Shown piece by piece: positions 39,489-49,600 of a DNA stretch of 64,000 bases (within the stretch, counting starts at the first letter, position 1; each line of letters begins with the position of its first letter). The stretch covers positions 496,001 to 560,000 of the forward strand of contig WGNU01000005.1 in the NCBI GenBank assembly GCA_016124385.1. Direction: 5' to 3'. The notes beneath the pieces are model-generated. The model made no database searches. It worked only from the letters and a program-made list of their open reading frames with translations, and was not told the DNA's origin. The stretch is from Alphaproteobacteria bacterium (GTDB taxonomy: Bacteria; Pseudomonadota; Alphaproteobacteria; Micropepsales; Micropepsaceae). The translations under genes and the position numbers were made by a program.

Positions 39489-40027
39489 GCGTCGCAGTGG
39501 CCCGCATCAGCCGGCGCGGCGGCGAACGGCGCGCGGAGAGCTTCGCCTTCACCGAGCTGCGCGCCGACGGCGAGTTCGAGGGCTATGCCTCGCGCTTCGG
39601 CGTCATCGACACGGCGAACGATGTGATCGCGCCCGGCGCCTTTCGCCGCTCGCTCGCCGCGCGCGGGCCCGGCCGCGTCAAGCTGCTCTATCAGCATTTG
39701 CCGCACGAGCCGATCGGCCGCTGGCACGAGCTGCGCGAAGACAAGAACGGCCTTTACGTGCGCGGGCGCCTCCTCACCGACGTGCAGCGCGGCCGCGAGG
39801 TGCTGGCGCTCATCCGCGCCGGCGCGCTCGACGGGCTCTCGATCGGCTTCCGCACGATCCGCGCACGGACGGATCAGCGAAGCGCGGTGCGCACCATTTT
39901 CGATCTCGATCTTTGGGAGATCTCGATCGTGACCTTCCCGATGTTGACGGAGGCCCGGGTCACGGCCGTGAAGCAGAGCCGGGCCAGGCCGTCCCCCAAC
40001 CCGCCTATGCGAGAGAAAGGACTGTGA
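39485..40027 (+). CDS. HK97-family prohead protease (GTA g4)
   Basis: EFEGYASRFGVIDTANDVIAPGAFRRSL...VKLLYQHLPHEPIGRWHELREDKNGLYVRGRLL...LSIGFRTI. Confidence 0.92.
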   Translation: MSVAVARISRRGGERRAESFAFTELRADGEFEGYASRFGVIDTANDVIAPGAFRRSLAARGPGRVKLLYQHLPHEPIGRWHELREDKNGLYVRGRLLTDVQRGREVLALIRAGALDGLSIGFRTIRARTDQRSAVRTIFDLDLWEISIVTFPMLTEARVTAVKQSRARPSPNPPMREKGL

Positions 40028-40029
40028 GG

Positions 40030-41322
40030 ATGGAGTATGAAACCGGGGCGGCCCTCCCGCCCATCGAAACGAAGGCGTTGCCCGAAGGGGCCGCGCAGTC
40101 GAGCCGCGATCTCCTGGATGCGTTCGACGAGTTCCTCGGCACGTTCGAGGCCTTCAAGGCCGCGAACGACGAGCGCCTCGCCGAAATCGAAAAGCGCGTC
40201 TCCGCCGATGTCGTGACCGAGGAGAAGGTCGACCGCATCAACCGCGCGCTCAGCGAATATAAGGCGCGCACCGACGAAATGGCGCTCTCGCTGCGCCGTC
40301 CCGCGATCGGCGCGCCGGCCGCAAAGGGCCGGGGCCTCGAGCCGCGCGACCGCGACCACGCGGCCGCCTTCGATCACTATGTCCGCAAGGGCGAAACCGC
40401 CGGGCTCTCGAGCCTTGAGGTGAAATCGCTCTCGACATCGTCCGATCCCGATGGCGGCTATCTCGTGCCGCGCGAGACCGAGGCGATGATCGAGCGCGTG
40501 CTGCGCCAGGTCTCCCCGATCCGCGCGATCGCGAGCGTGCGCCAGATCGCCTCCGCGAGCCTGAAGAAACCGACCTCGCTCGGAACGCTCGGCTCCGGCT
40601 GGGTGGGCGAAACCGCCGCGCGGCCCGAAACGGCGGCGAGCACGCTCTCGGTCGTCGAGTTCCCGACGATGGAGCTCTATGCGATGCCGGCCGCGACGCA
40701 AAGCCTGCTCGACGATGCGCTCATCAACGTCGATGAGTGGCTGGCCGAGGAAATCCAGCACGAGTTCGCGGCGCAGGAAGGCGCGGCCTTTGTGGGCGGC
40801 GATGGCATCGCGAAGCCGCGCGGCTTCCTCTCCTACGAGACCGTCGCGAACGCGAGCTATGCCTGGGGCAAGATCGGCTACATCGCGTCCGGCAACGCCG
40901 GCGCGTTCGGCTCGCCCAACCCCTCGGACAGACTGATCGATCTCGTCTACGCGCCCAAGCAGATCTATCGCCAGAACGCGAGCTGGGTGATGAACCGCTC
41001 CGTCGAGGCCTCGGTCCGCAAGCTGAAGGACGGGCAGGGCAATTATCTCTGGCAGCCTGCGGCCGCCGCCGGCCAGCCCGCGACGCTGCTGGGCTATCCG
41101 GTCATCGAGGCCGAGGATATGCCGGACCTCGCGCCCAACGCGCTCTCGATCGCCTTCGGTGATTTCGCGCGCGGCTATCTGATCGTCGACCGCGCGGGCG
41201 TGCGCGTGCTCCGCGATCCCTTCACCGCCAAGCCCTTCGTTCTCTTCTACACGACGAAGCGCGTCGGCGGCGGCGTGCAGAATTTCGAGGCGATCAAGCT
41301 GATGAAATTCGCCTCGACCTAA
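40030..41322 (+). CDS. Phage major capsid protein, HK97 fold (GTA g5)
   Basis: SSDPDGGYLVPRETEAMIERVLRQVSPIRAIASVRQI...FVGGDGIAKPRGFLSY...SWVMNRSVEASVRKLKD...GYLIVDRAGVRVLRDPFTAKPFVLFYTTKRVGGGVQNFEAIKLMK. Confidence 0.94.
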   Translation: MEYETGAALPPIETKALPEGAAQSSRDLLDAFDEFLGTFEAFKAANDERLAEIEKRVSADVVTEEKVDRINRALSEYKARTDEMALSLRRPAIGAPAAKGRGLEPRDRDHAAAFDHYVRKGETAGLSSLEVKSLSTSSDPDGGYLVPRETEAMIERVLRQVSPIRAIASVRQIASASLKKPTSLGTLGSGWVGETAARPETAASTLSVVEFPTMELYAMPAATQSLLDDALINVDEWLAEEIQHEFAAQEGAAFVGGDGIAKPRGFLSYETVANASYAWGKIGYIASGNAGAFGSPNPSDRLIDLVYAPKQIYRQNASWVMNRSVEASVRKLKDGQGNYLWQPAAAAGQPATLLGYPVIEAEDMPDLAPNALSIAFGDFARGYLIVDRAGVRVLRDPFTAKPFVLFYTTKRVGGGVQNFEAIKLMKFAST

Positions 41323-41342
41323 CGCCCGGCCCTCTCCCCCCT

Positions 41343-41385
41343 GGCGCCATCGTCTGCACGCGTGGGCGATGGCGCCTCTTTTTTT
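41343..41385 (+). terminator. Intrinsic (Rho-independent) terminator inside the GTA cluster, directly after the capsid gene
   Basis: GGCGCCATCG (41343-41352) - loop - CGATGGCGCC (41367-41376) perfect 10-bp stem followed by TCTTTTTTT. Confidence 0.88.
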
Positions 41386-41398
41386 CAGGAACCCATCC

Positions 41399-41824
41399 AT
41401 GACCGACGTCTTCCACAACATCCACCCCGTGACGGTGATCGCCCCGGCGGCCGCCACCACGGACAACACGCCGCTCGTCGGCGCGATCATCGACCGCAAG
41501 GGCTTTGACGCGCTCACCTTCGTCATCGCGGCCGGCGATCTCGCCGATGCCGACGCGACTTTCGCCGTGCTGGTCGAGGACGGCGATGCCGCCAACCTCT
41601 CCGATGCTGAGCCCGTGGCCGATGCCGCGCTCTTGGGCACGGAGGCGGCGGCCCGCCTCACGTTCGGCGACGACAACGAGCCGCGCAAGATTGGCTATCG
41701 CGGCGACAAGCGCTATGTGCGCCTGACGATCACGCCCTCGGGCAACAGCGGCGATGCCTATCTGGCGGCAATTGCGATCCTCGGCACCCCGCACGTCGCG
41801 CCGACCGCGAACCCGCCGGTCTGA
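41399..41824 (+). CDS. Hypothetical GTA-cluster protein (position suggests head/decoration component)
   Basis: MTDVFHNIHPVTVIAPAAATTDNTPLVGAIIDRKGFDALTFVIAAGDLADADATFAVLVEDGD...; beta-rich, between capsid and g6. Confidence 0.65.
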   Translation: MTDVFHNIHPVTVIAPAAATTDNTPLVGAIIDRKGFDALTFVIAAGDLADADATFAVLVEDGDAANLSDAEPVADAALLGTEAAARLTFGDDNEPRKIGYRGDKRYVRLTITPSGNSGDAYLAAIAILGTPHVAPTANPPV

Positions 41825-41832
41825 GGCGCGCC

Positions 41833-42390
41833 ATGACAGCCCTTGAACGTCTCGCGGGCCCCGCGAGCGAACCCGTGACGCTGGCCGAGGCCAAGGCGTT
41901 CCTCCGCATCGAGACGGATGCGGAGGATGCCCTCGTCACCGCCCTCATCGCGGCGTCCCGCGAGGCGCTCGAGGGCTGGACGGGCCGCGCGCTCATCACG
42001 CAATCCTGGCGGCTCTGGCGCGATACGATCGGCCCGGGCGGCGCGATCGTGCTGCCGCGCCCGCCGCTGATCGCGGTGAGCGAGGTTGCGGTGGTGGCCG
42101 CCGACGGCACGGAGAGCCTGCTCGCGCCTGCCTCCTATCTGATCGACGGCCAGAAGGATCCCGGCCGCCTGGTGCTGGCGCCGCTCGTCCATCCGGCTGG
42201 GCGCCTGCGGATCGATTTCACGGCCGGTTATGGCCCGGCGGCGGCGGATGTGCCCGCGCCCCTCCGCCAGGCGTTGCGCCTCCTCATCGCCGATGGCTTT
42301 GAGACGCGCACGCCGGTTGCGGCGACCGGAACGCTCGCGCCCTTCGGCAACGAGGCGCTGATCGCGCCCTATCGCGTGGTGCGGCTGTGA
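41833..42390 (+). CDS. Phage gp6-like head-tail connector (GTA g6)
   Basis: VTLAEAKAFLRIETDAEDALVTALIAASREALEGWTGRALITQSWRLW. Confidence 0.88.
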   Translation: MTALERLAGPASEPVTLAEAKAFLRIETDAEDALVTALIAASREALEGWTGRALITQSWRLWRDTIGPGGAIVLPRPPLIAVSEVAVVAADGTESLLAPASYLIDGQKDPGRLVLAPLVHPAGRLRIDFTAGYGPAAADVPAPLRQALRLLIADGFETRTPVAATGTLAPFGNEALIAPYRVVRL

Positions 42391-42710
42391 CGTTCGAACG
42401 GCTGACGACGCGCATCGTGCTGCAGGAAAAGCAGACGAGCGATGACGGCGCGGGCGGCGTCACCGAAAGCTGGAGCGATCTCGCAACGCTCTGGGCGGAT
42501 GTCGCCTATGGCGAGGGCACGCTCCGCATCGAGGGCGATCACCGCGAGCCGCGCCGCCCCGTCACGGTGATCCTCCGCGCGCGGACGGGCCTCCTCGCCG
42601 GTCAGCGCCTGCTGATCGCGGGCGTGCCCGTCGCGATCCTGAGCATCAGGCCCGATCGCCCAACGCAAGGCTACGTGACGCTCGATGGCATCGAGGGGGC
42701 GCCGCTATGA
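42387..42710 (+). CDS. Phage head-tail adaptor (GTA g7)
   Basis: Stop/start overlap with g6 and g8; VLQEKQTSDDGAGGVTESWSDLATLWADVAYGEGT. Confidence 0.85.
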   Translation: MTFERLTTRIVLQEKQTSDDGAGGVTESWSDLATLWADVAYGEGTLRIEGDHREPRRPVTVILRARTGLLAGQRLLIAGVPVAILSIRPDRPTQGYVTLDGIEGAPL

Positions 42711-43117
42711 GCGCGGCCGCCGCCCTCCAAAAGGCGATCGTCGCCGCGCTGAAGGCGAACGCACCGCTCCAGGCGCTGATCGGCGCGCCGGCCCGCGTGT
42801 TCGACGACGTGCCGCACGCGCCCGTTTTCCCGTTCGTCGCGATCGGCGAGGCGCAGGAGCGCGACCAGAGCGGCGACGCGGCACCGTTGAGCGAGCATCG
42901 CCTGCTGGTTGCCTGCTGGTCGCGCGCCGGCGGCCGGCGTGAGGTGAAGACGATGCTGGGCCTCGTGCGCGCCTGCCTCGATGACGCCGCGCTCGCGCTC
43001 GAGGGCCACACGCTGATCGCGCTCGCCTTCCAGAGCGCGGAGACGCAGCGCCAGAGCGACGGCGAAACCTATCAGGGCATTGCCCGCTTTCGCGCGGTCA
43101 CCGCGCCTGCCCCTTGA
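42707..43117 (+). CDS. DUF3168 tail terminator-like protein (GTA g8)
   Basis: LQKAIVAALKANAPLQALIGAPARVFDDVPHAPVFPFVAIGEAQERDQSGD. Confidence 0.88.
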   Translation: MSAAAALQKAIVAALKANAPLQALIGAPARVFDDVPHAPVFPFVAIGEAQERDQSGDAAPLSEHRLLVACWSRAGGRREVKTMLGLVRACLDDAALALEGHTLIALAFQSAETQRQSDGETYQGIARFRAVTAPAP

Positions 43118-43135
43118 ACGAGAAAGGAAACACCG

Positions 43136-43549
43136 ATGGCCGCCCAGAAAGGCCGTGACCTGCTTTTGAAGATCGGCACCGGCACGCCGGAGACGTTCCA
43201 AACCGTGGCGGGCCTTCGCACCCGCTCGCTCACGCTGAACAGCGGCACCGTCGATGTGACGCACGCCGAAAGCGCCGGCCAGTGGCGAGAGCTGCTGGCG
43301 GGCGCGGCCGTGCGCTCGGCAACCGTGTCTGCCGCCGGCATCTTCAGCGATCAGACGTCGGACGATCTCGTCCGCGCGGCGTTCTTCGCGGGCGAGACGC
43401 GGAACTATCAGCTGATCGTCCCCGACTTCGGAACGCTTTCGGGGCCGTTTCAGATCACCGCGCTCGAATATGCCGGCACCTACGATGGCGAGGTGACGTT
43501 CTCGATCACGCTCGCCTCGGCCGGCGTCCTTGCCTTCGTGGCCGCGTGA
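43136..43549 (+). CDS. Phage major tail protein, TP901-1 family (GTA g9)
   Basis: MAAQKGRDLLLKIGTGTPETFQTVAGLRTRSLTLNSGTVDVTHAESAGQWRELL. Confidence 0.92.
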   Translation: MAAQKGRDLLLKIGTGTPETFQTVAGLRTRSLTLNSGTVDVTHAESAGQWRELLAGAAVRSATVSAAGIFSDQTSDDLVRAAFFAGETRNYQLIVPDFGTLSGPFQITALEYAGTYDGEVTFSITLASAGVLAFVAA

Positions 43550-43926
43550 TGGCGAACGGGGCACGCGGCGAAACGCGGATCGAAATCGCGGGCCGCTCCT
43601 ATCGGCTCTGCCTCACCTTGGGCGCGCTCGCCGAAATCGAGACGGCGTTCGGCGCGGGCTCGCTCGGCGCGCTCGATGAGCGCCTCGGCAATCCCGGCGC
43701 CCGCGACGTGATCGCGATCCTGGCAGCGCTCCTGCGCGGCGGCGGCGAGGCGGTGAGCGATGAAGACGTTGCCGCCATGCCGCTCTCGATGAGGGAAGCC
43801 GCTTCCGCCATCGCTGCGGCCTTCGCCGCCGCGGGCCTTGGGCGAGGCGCGGGAGAGCCGCCGGGAAACGCATCGGCGCCGGGCCAGACGATGGGTCCGG
43901 CGCGATCCCGTGGGGCGAATGGATGA
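43549..43926 (+). CDS. GTA family protein (g10)
   Basis: GETRIEIAGRSYRLCLTLGALAEIETAFGAGSLGALDERL; ATG overlaps g9 stop (TGATG). Confidence 0.85.
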   Translation: MANGARGETRIEIAGRSYRLCLTLGALAEIETAFGAGSLGALDERLGNPGARDVIAILAALLRGGGEAVSDEDVAAMPLSMREAASAIAAAFAAAGLGRGAGEPPGNASAPGQTMGPARSRGANG

Positions 43927-44105
43927 GGCTCGGCCTCGGTCTCCTCGCCGTGCCGGCGGATGTCTTCTGGCGCCTCAGCGTTCCTGAATGGCGCGCGCTG
44001 AGCGATGGCGCCGGCGATCGCTTGGGGCTCGCCCGCCTCGTGCCGCCGATGGCGCGCACGGACCTCCGCACCCTGATGAACCGCTTTCCGGATGAGCAGA
44101 TATGA
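43923..44105 (+). CDS. Phage tail assembly chaperone (GTA g10.1)
   Basis: 60 aa; DVFWRLSVPEWRALSDG, PMARTDLRTLMNRFPDE; overlaps both neighbours. Confidence 0.82.
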   Translation: MRLGLGLLAVPADVFWRLSVPEWRALSDGAGDRLGLARLVPPMARTDLRTLMNRFPDEQI

Positions 44106-44677
44106 CATTTCTGGATGATGATCCGCGGCGCGTCGAAATCCGCGCCGATCTCTCGCGCCTGCGCGGCGATCTGGCCGAAGCCGGCCGCGCGATCGCCGAG
44201 CTTGCCGAACCGGCGAAGGACGCCGCAATTCAGATCGAAAAATCCTTCTCGGTCTCCTTCCGCAGTTTCGGCTCGACGCTTGAAGGCGTGCTGCGCGGCG
44301 GGCGCGCCTCGTTTCGCGATTTCACGAACGCGATCCTGTCTGACTTGACGCGCACGGCGGTGCAGAGCGTCGTAACGAAACCCTTGAGCGGCTTCCTCAA
44401 CCAGCTTGTCGGCAGCGTCATCGGTTTCGGCGGCGGCCGCGCCATCGGCGGCCCGGTCGCGCCGGGCACCGCCTATCTCGTGGGTGAGCGCGGACCTGAG
44501 CTCTTCGTTCCTTCGACGAACGGCCTCATCGATCAGCCGGGCGCCGGCCAGCGCGCTGCCGCGCCCACCATCGTCTTCAACGTCCAGGCGCGCGACGCGG
44601 AAAGCTTCCGCCGCTCCGAGACGCAGATCGCCGCGATGCTGAACCGCGCCGTCGCGCGCGGCACGCGCAACCGGTAG
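44102..44677 (+). CDS. Short tail tape measure protein (GTA g11)
   Basis: 191 aa; FRSFGSTLEGVLRGGRASFRDFTNAILSDLTRTAVQSVVTKPL...AYLVGERGPELFVPSTNGLI. Confidence 0.88.
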   Translation: MTFLDDDPRRVEIRADLSRLRGDLAEAGRAIAELAEPAKDAAIQIEKSFSVSFRSFGSTLEGVLRGGRASFRDFTNAILSDLTRTAVQSVVTKPLSGFLNQLVGSVIGFGGGRAIGGPVAPGTAYLVGERGPELFVPSTNGLIDQPGAGQRAAAPTIVFNVQARDAESFRRSETQIAAMLNRAVARGTRNR

Positions 44678-44685
44678 GAGCGGCC

Positions 44686-45318
44686 ATGTCCTTCCACGAG
44701 GTACGTTTCCCGACCGCCATCGCGCGCGGCGCGAGCGGCGGGCCCGAACGCCGCACGGAGATCGTCACGCTCGGCTCGGGCTTTGAGGAGCGCAACGCCG
44801 TCTGGTCGCAATCGCGCCGCCGCTACAACGCGGGCTATGGCGTCAAGTCGCTGGACGATCTCCACGCCGTGCTCGCCTTCTTCGAGGCGCGCGAGGGCCG
44901 CCTCTATGGCTTTCGCTGGAAGGACGCGGGCGATTTCAAATCCTGCGCGCCGCTCCAGACCATCGCCGCCAACGATCAGACGATCGGCATCGGTGACGAC
45001 GAAGAAACCGAGTTTCAGCTGACGAAGACCTATGTCTCGGGTTCGGCCTCCCATGTCCGCCAGATCACAAAGCCCGTCGCGGGAACCGTCCTCGTCGCCG
45101 TCGATGGCGTCGCGCAGACGCTCGGCGTCGACGTGACGCTGGATGCCGCGACCGGTCTCCTCACGTTTGCGTCTCCGCCCGCCGCCGACGCGGTGATTAC
45201 CGCGGGCTTCGAGTTCGACGTGCCCGTGCGCTTCGACAGCGACAGCCTGGAGATCAACCTCGCCGCGTTCGACGCGGGCGAAATCCCGTCCATTCCCATC
45301 ATCGAAGTGAGGCTCTGA
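44686..45318 (+). CDS. DUF2460 distal tail protein (GTA g12)
   Basis: FHEVRFPTAIARGASGGPERRTEIVTLGSGFEERNAVWSQSRRRYNAGYGVKSLDDLHAVLAFFEAREGRLYGFRWKD. Confidence 0.92.
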   Translation: MSFHEVRFPTAIARGASGGPERRTEIVTLGSGFEERNAVWSQSRRRYNAGYGVKSLDDLHAVLAFFEAREGRLYGFRWKDAGDFKSCAPLQTIAANDQTIGIGDDEETEFQLTKTYVSGSASHVRQITKPVAGTVLVAVDGVAQTLGVDVTLDAATGLLTFASPPAADAVITAGFEFDVPVRFDSDSLEINLAAFDAGEIPSIPIIEVRL

Positions 45319-46208
45319 TGAAGACGCTTCCTTTGTCGCTCGCCGCCAGCCTCGCGAGCGGCGCGACGACTTTGTGCTATTGCTGGAAGGTGACGCGCGC
45401 GGACGGCCTCGTCCTTGGCTTCACCGATCACGACCGCGCGCTCGTCTTTGACGGCGTCGTTTACGCCGCCGGGAGCGGACTTGCCGCGACCGCGCTCGAG
45501 GCCTCGCTCGGCCTCGGCATCGACAATCTGGATGTCGAGGGCGCGCTCTCGAGCGCGAGCCTCACCGAAGACGATCTCGCGGCCGGGCGCTATGATGATG
45601 CGACGGTCGAAATCTACCGCGTCGATTGGCGCGACGTCGCCTCGCGCGTGCTGCTCCGCGTCGGAACGATCGGCGAGGTCCGGCGCGGCACCACCGCCTT
45701 CGCGGCGGAGATTCGCGGCCTCACGCACCGCCTCAACCAGCCGACGGGCCGGCTCTATCAATTCGGCTGCGACGCGGATCTGGGCGATGCCCGCTGCGGC
45801 GTCTCGCTGAGCGATCCCAGCTTTCGCGGCGACGGCGCGGTCGTTACCGCGAACGATCGCCGCCGCTTCACCGCGAGCGGCCTCGGTGCCTATGCGGCCG
45901 AATGGTTCGCGCGCGGGCGCCTCACATGGACGAGCGGCGCCAATGCCGGCCTCGCGATGGAGGTGAAGTTCCACAGCCGGATCGAGACGACCGTCACGCT
46001 CGCGCTCTGGCAGGCGATGCCGTTCACGGTCGCGGCGGGCGATGCCTTCACCGTTACCGCCGGCTGCGACAAGCAATTCGCGACCTGCCGCGCGAAGTTC
46101 GGCAACGGCGTCAATTTTCGCGGCCACCCCCATATGCCGGGCAATGACTGGGTCGTCTCCTTCCCCGCGCGCGGCGAGAAGAACGACGGCGCGAGCCGGA
46201 GGGCGTGA
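45318..46208 (+). CDS. DUF2163 tail/hub protein (GTA g13)
   Basis: LCYCWKVTRADGLVLGFTDHDRALVFDGVVYAAGSG...CGVSLSDPSFRGDGAVV...TAGCDKQFATCRAKFGNGVNFRGHPHMPGND. Confidence 0.92.
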   Translation: MKTLPLSLAASLASGATTLCYCWKVTRADGLVLGFTDHDRALVFDGVVYAAGSGLAATALEASLGLGIDNLDVEGALSSASLTEDDLAAGRYDDATVEIYRVDWRDVASRVLLRVGTIGEVRRGTTAFAAEIRGLTHRLNQPTGRLYQFGCDADLGDARCGVSLSDPSFRGDGAVVTANDRRRFTASGLGAYAAEWFARGRLTWTSGANAGLAMEVKFHSRIETTVTLALWQAMPFTVAAGDAFTVTAGCDKQFATCRAKFGNGVNFRGHPHMPGNDWVVSFPARGEKNDGASRRA

Positions 46209-46642
46209 TGGTCGCGCGCGCGGAGATCATCGCCGAGGCGCGGGCCTGGCGCGGCACGCCCTATCGCCACCAGGCGAGCGTCAAGGGCATCGGCGCGGAT
46301 TGCTTGGGTCTCGTGCGCGGCGTCTACCGCGCGCTCTATGGCGAGGAACCCGAGCCCATGCCGGCGTACACGGAGGATTGGGCGGAAATCACCGGCGCAG
46401 AAACGCTGGCGGATGCCGCCGCGCGCCATCTCGTGCCCATCGCGATTGACGAGGCGCAGCCCGGCGACGTCGTGCTCTTTCGCATCGTGCGCGGCGGCCC
46501 CGCCAAGCACGCCGCGATCCTGAGCGAGCCCGCGCGGATCGTCCACGCCTATTCCGGCCACGCGGTCGCGGAGAGCCCGCTGACGCCCTGGTGGCGCCGC
46601 AAGATCGCCTACGCCTTCTCCTTTCCCGCGCTCACCGGCTGA
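46208..46642 (+). CDS. NlpC/P60 family peptidase (GTA g14)
   Basis: IIAEARAWRGTPYRHQASVKGIGADCLGLVRGVYRALYG...KHAAILSEPARIVHAYSGHAVAES. Confidence 0.92.
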   Translation: MVARAEIIAEARAWRGTPYRHQASVKGIGADCLGLVRGVYRALYGEEPEPMPAYTEDWAEITGAETLADAAARHLVPIAIDEAQPGDVVLFRIVRGGPAKHAAILSEPARIVHAYSGHAVAESPLTPWWRRKIAYAFSFPALTG

Positions 46643-46646
46643 GATC

Positions 46647-49600
46647 ATGGCAACGCTTGTCCTCACCTTGGCCGGCGCCGCCGCCGGCAACGCGCTTCTG
46701 CCGGCGGGCTTGACGCTGTTCGGCGCGACGCTCTCGGGCGCGAGCATCGGCGGCACGATCGGCTCGTTCATCGGCGGGCAGATCGATTCAAGCCTCGCGG
46801 GCTCGGGCGGCGGCCGCCACGTGGAAGGCCCGCGCCTTTCCGAATTGCCGCTGCAGACCTCCACCGAAGGCGCGCCGATCCTGCGTGTCTATGGCCGCGC
46901 GCGCGTGGGCGGGCAGATCATCTGGGCCGCGAATTTCAAGGAGGTGCAGGAAACTTCGACCGTCTCCTCCGGCGGCGGCGGCAAGGGCGGCAGCCGCCGC
47001 ACCGCGAAGACGACCGTCACGGAATACAAATACTACGCGAGCTTCGCGCTCGCGCTCTGCGACGGCCCGATCGGCGGCATCGGCCGCATCTGGGCGGATG
47101 GCAAGCCGCTCGACGTGAAGAACCTCACGATGCGGCTCTATCGCGGCGAGGAGGATCAAGACCCAGACGCGCTGATGGAACTCATCGAGGGCGAGGGCGC
47201 GGTGCCGGCCTATCGGGGCCTCGCCTATCTCGTGTTCGAGGATTTGCCGCTCGCCTCCTTCGGCAACCGCGTGCCGCAACTGAACGTGGAAATCTTCCGC
47301 CAGGTCGTCAGTACCGAGAGCACCAGCCTCGATCGGCTCGTGCGCGGCGTCGATCTCATTCCGGGTTCGGGCGAGTTCGTCTACGCGAGCGAACCCGTCG
47401 CGCGCAATCTGGGCCCTGGCGAAACGGCGCCCGAGAACGTCATGAACGGCACCGGCCAGCCCAACATGCTGGTCTCGCTCGATCAGCTGGAGGCGCAGCT
47501 TCCCGCCGTGGAGGCGGTGCTCCTGGTCGTTGCCTGGTACGGCAACGATCTGCGCTGTGCGCATTGCGAAATCCGCCCGGGCGTCGAGATCGCGAACAAG
47601 TCGACGACCGTCACGTGGAGCGTGAACGGCGTCTCGCGTGCGGCCGCGCATCTCGTTTCATCGGACGAGGATGGCCCGCTGCTCGGCGGCACGCCCAGCG
47701 ACAAATCGGTCGTTCAGGCGATCGCCGAATTGAAGGCGCGCGGCTTCGCGGTCGTCCTCTATCCCTTCTTGATGATGGACATCCCGCCGGAAAGCCCGCT
47801 GCCCGATCCGCGTGCGCCCGGCGAAACGCAGCCCGCTTTTCCCTGGCGCGGCCACATCACGATCGACCCTGCGCCCGGTATCGTCGGCTCGCCCGATAAG
47901 ACGGCGACGGCCGCGACGCAGATCGGGGGCTTCTTCGGCGCCGCGGCGCCCGGCCATTTCAGCGTCGCGGGAACGAACGTCTCCTATACGGGCCCCAGCG
48001 ACTGGGGCTATCGCCGCTTCGTGCTCCACTACGCGCATCTGGCGGCGGCCGCCGGCGGCGTCGATGCCTTCCTGGTTGGAACGGAACTCCGGGGGCTGAC
48101 GACCGCGCGCTCCTCCGCCACCGCCTATCCGGCCGTCGACGCGCTGAGGACGCTCGCGGCAGACGTGCGCGGCATCTTGGGCTCGGGGACGAAGCTCTCC
48201 TACGCCGCCGACTGGACGGAATACGCGGTCCACCGCCCGGAGGATGGCTCGGGCGACGTGCTCTTTCACCTCGATCCGCTCTGGGCCGATGCGAATATCG
48301 ATTTCGTCGCGATCGATTCCTACGCGCCCTTGAGCGATTGGCGCGACGGCGAGGATCATCTCGATCGCGAGGCGGGCGCGCCTTCGATCTACGATCTCGA
48401 CTATCTCAAGGGGAACGTCGAGGGCGGCGAGGCCTATGAATGGTTCTACGCAGACGACACCGCGCGCAACGCGCAGAATCGCACACCGATCGTAGACAGC
48501 GCGCATGGCGAGCACTGGATCTTCCGCGCGAAGGATCTGCGCGGCTTCTGGCAGAACGCGCATCACGACCGCCCGGGCGGCGTGCGCGCGGCCACGCCGA
48601 CCGGATGGGTTCCGAAATCCAAGCCGATCTGGCTGACGGAGCTCGGCTGTCCCGCGATCGACAAGGGCGCGAATGAGCCGAACGTCTTCTACGATCCCAA
48701 ATCTTCGGACGGCGGCGTGCCGCATTTCTCGACCGGCCGGCGCGACGACTTGATGCAGCGCCGCTATCTCGAGGCTGCCATCGGTTATTGGGAGGCGGAC
48801 GCCGGCAACAATCCGTCCTCGGATGTTTATGCAGGCCGGATGATCGACTCGAGCCGCATTTTCGTCTGGGCCTGGGACGCACGGCCCTTCCCCGATTTCC
48901 CGACGCGCGCCGACGCGTGGCGCGACGCGCCGCTCTGGGCGTTCGGCCATTGGCTGAACGGGCGCGCGGCGGAATTGCCGCTCGCCGATCTGGTGCGCGC
49001 GCTGACCGGCGCCGTCGAGGGCGTGCCAATCGAAACCGTAGGCCTCTCGAGCCTCGTCGAAGGCTATGTGCTCGACCGCATCATGTCGCCGCGCGACGCA
49101 ATCGAACCGCTGATGCTCGCCTTCCGCTTCGATGCGGTGGAGGCGGGCGGCCTGGTGCGCTTCGTGCCGCGCGGGTCCGCGCCTGAGCTGACGCTGAGCC
49201 CCGCCGACCTCTGCGAGAGCGCGCCCGGCGCCGCAACGACCTATCTCATCGCCCGCGCGCAGGAGACCGATCTTCCGGCCGCCGCGAAACTCACCTTCAT
49301 TGAATCGCTTTCCGAATATCGCCAGGCTGCGGTCGAATCCCGCCGCACCACCCGCGCGAGCGACCGCATCGCGAAAGCCGAACTGCCGATTGTGATGGAG
49401 CAGGCGACCGCGCAAGGCATCGCCGATACCTGGCTGATGGAGACCTGGACCGGGCGCGAGACGGCGGAGTTCCGCTTGCCGCCCTCGCGTTTGGCGCTGG
49501 AGCAGGGCGATGTCGTGACGCTGGCGCTCCCGTCCCGCACGCTCGACCTGCAGATCGAGCGGATCGCCGATGCGGGCGCCCGCGCCATCGAGGCGAAGGC

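Noticed and set aside
43282-43548. Upstream extension of the GTA g10 ORF
   Set aside because: Extension overlaps g9 out of frame; the TGATG junction at 43547-43551 marks the likely true start.
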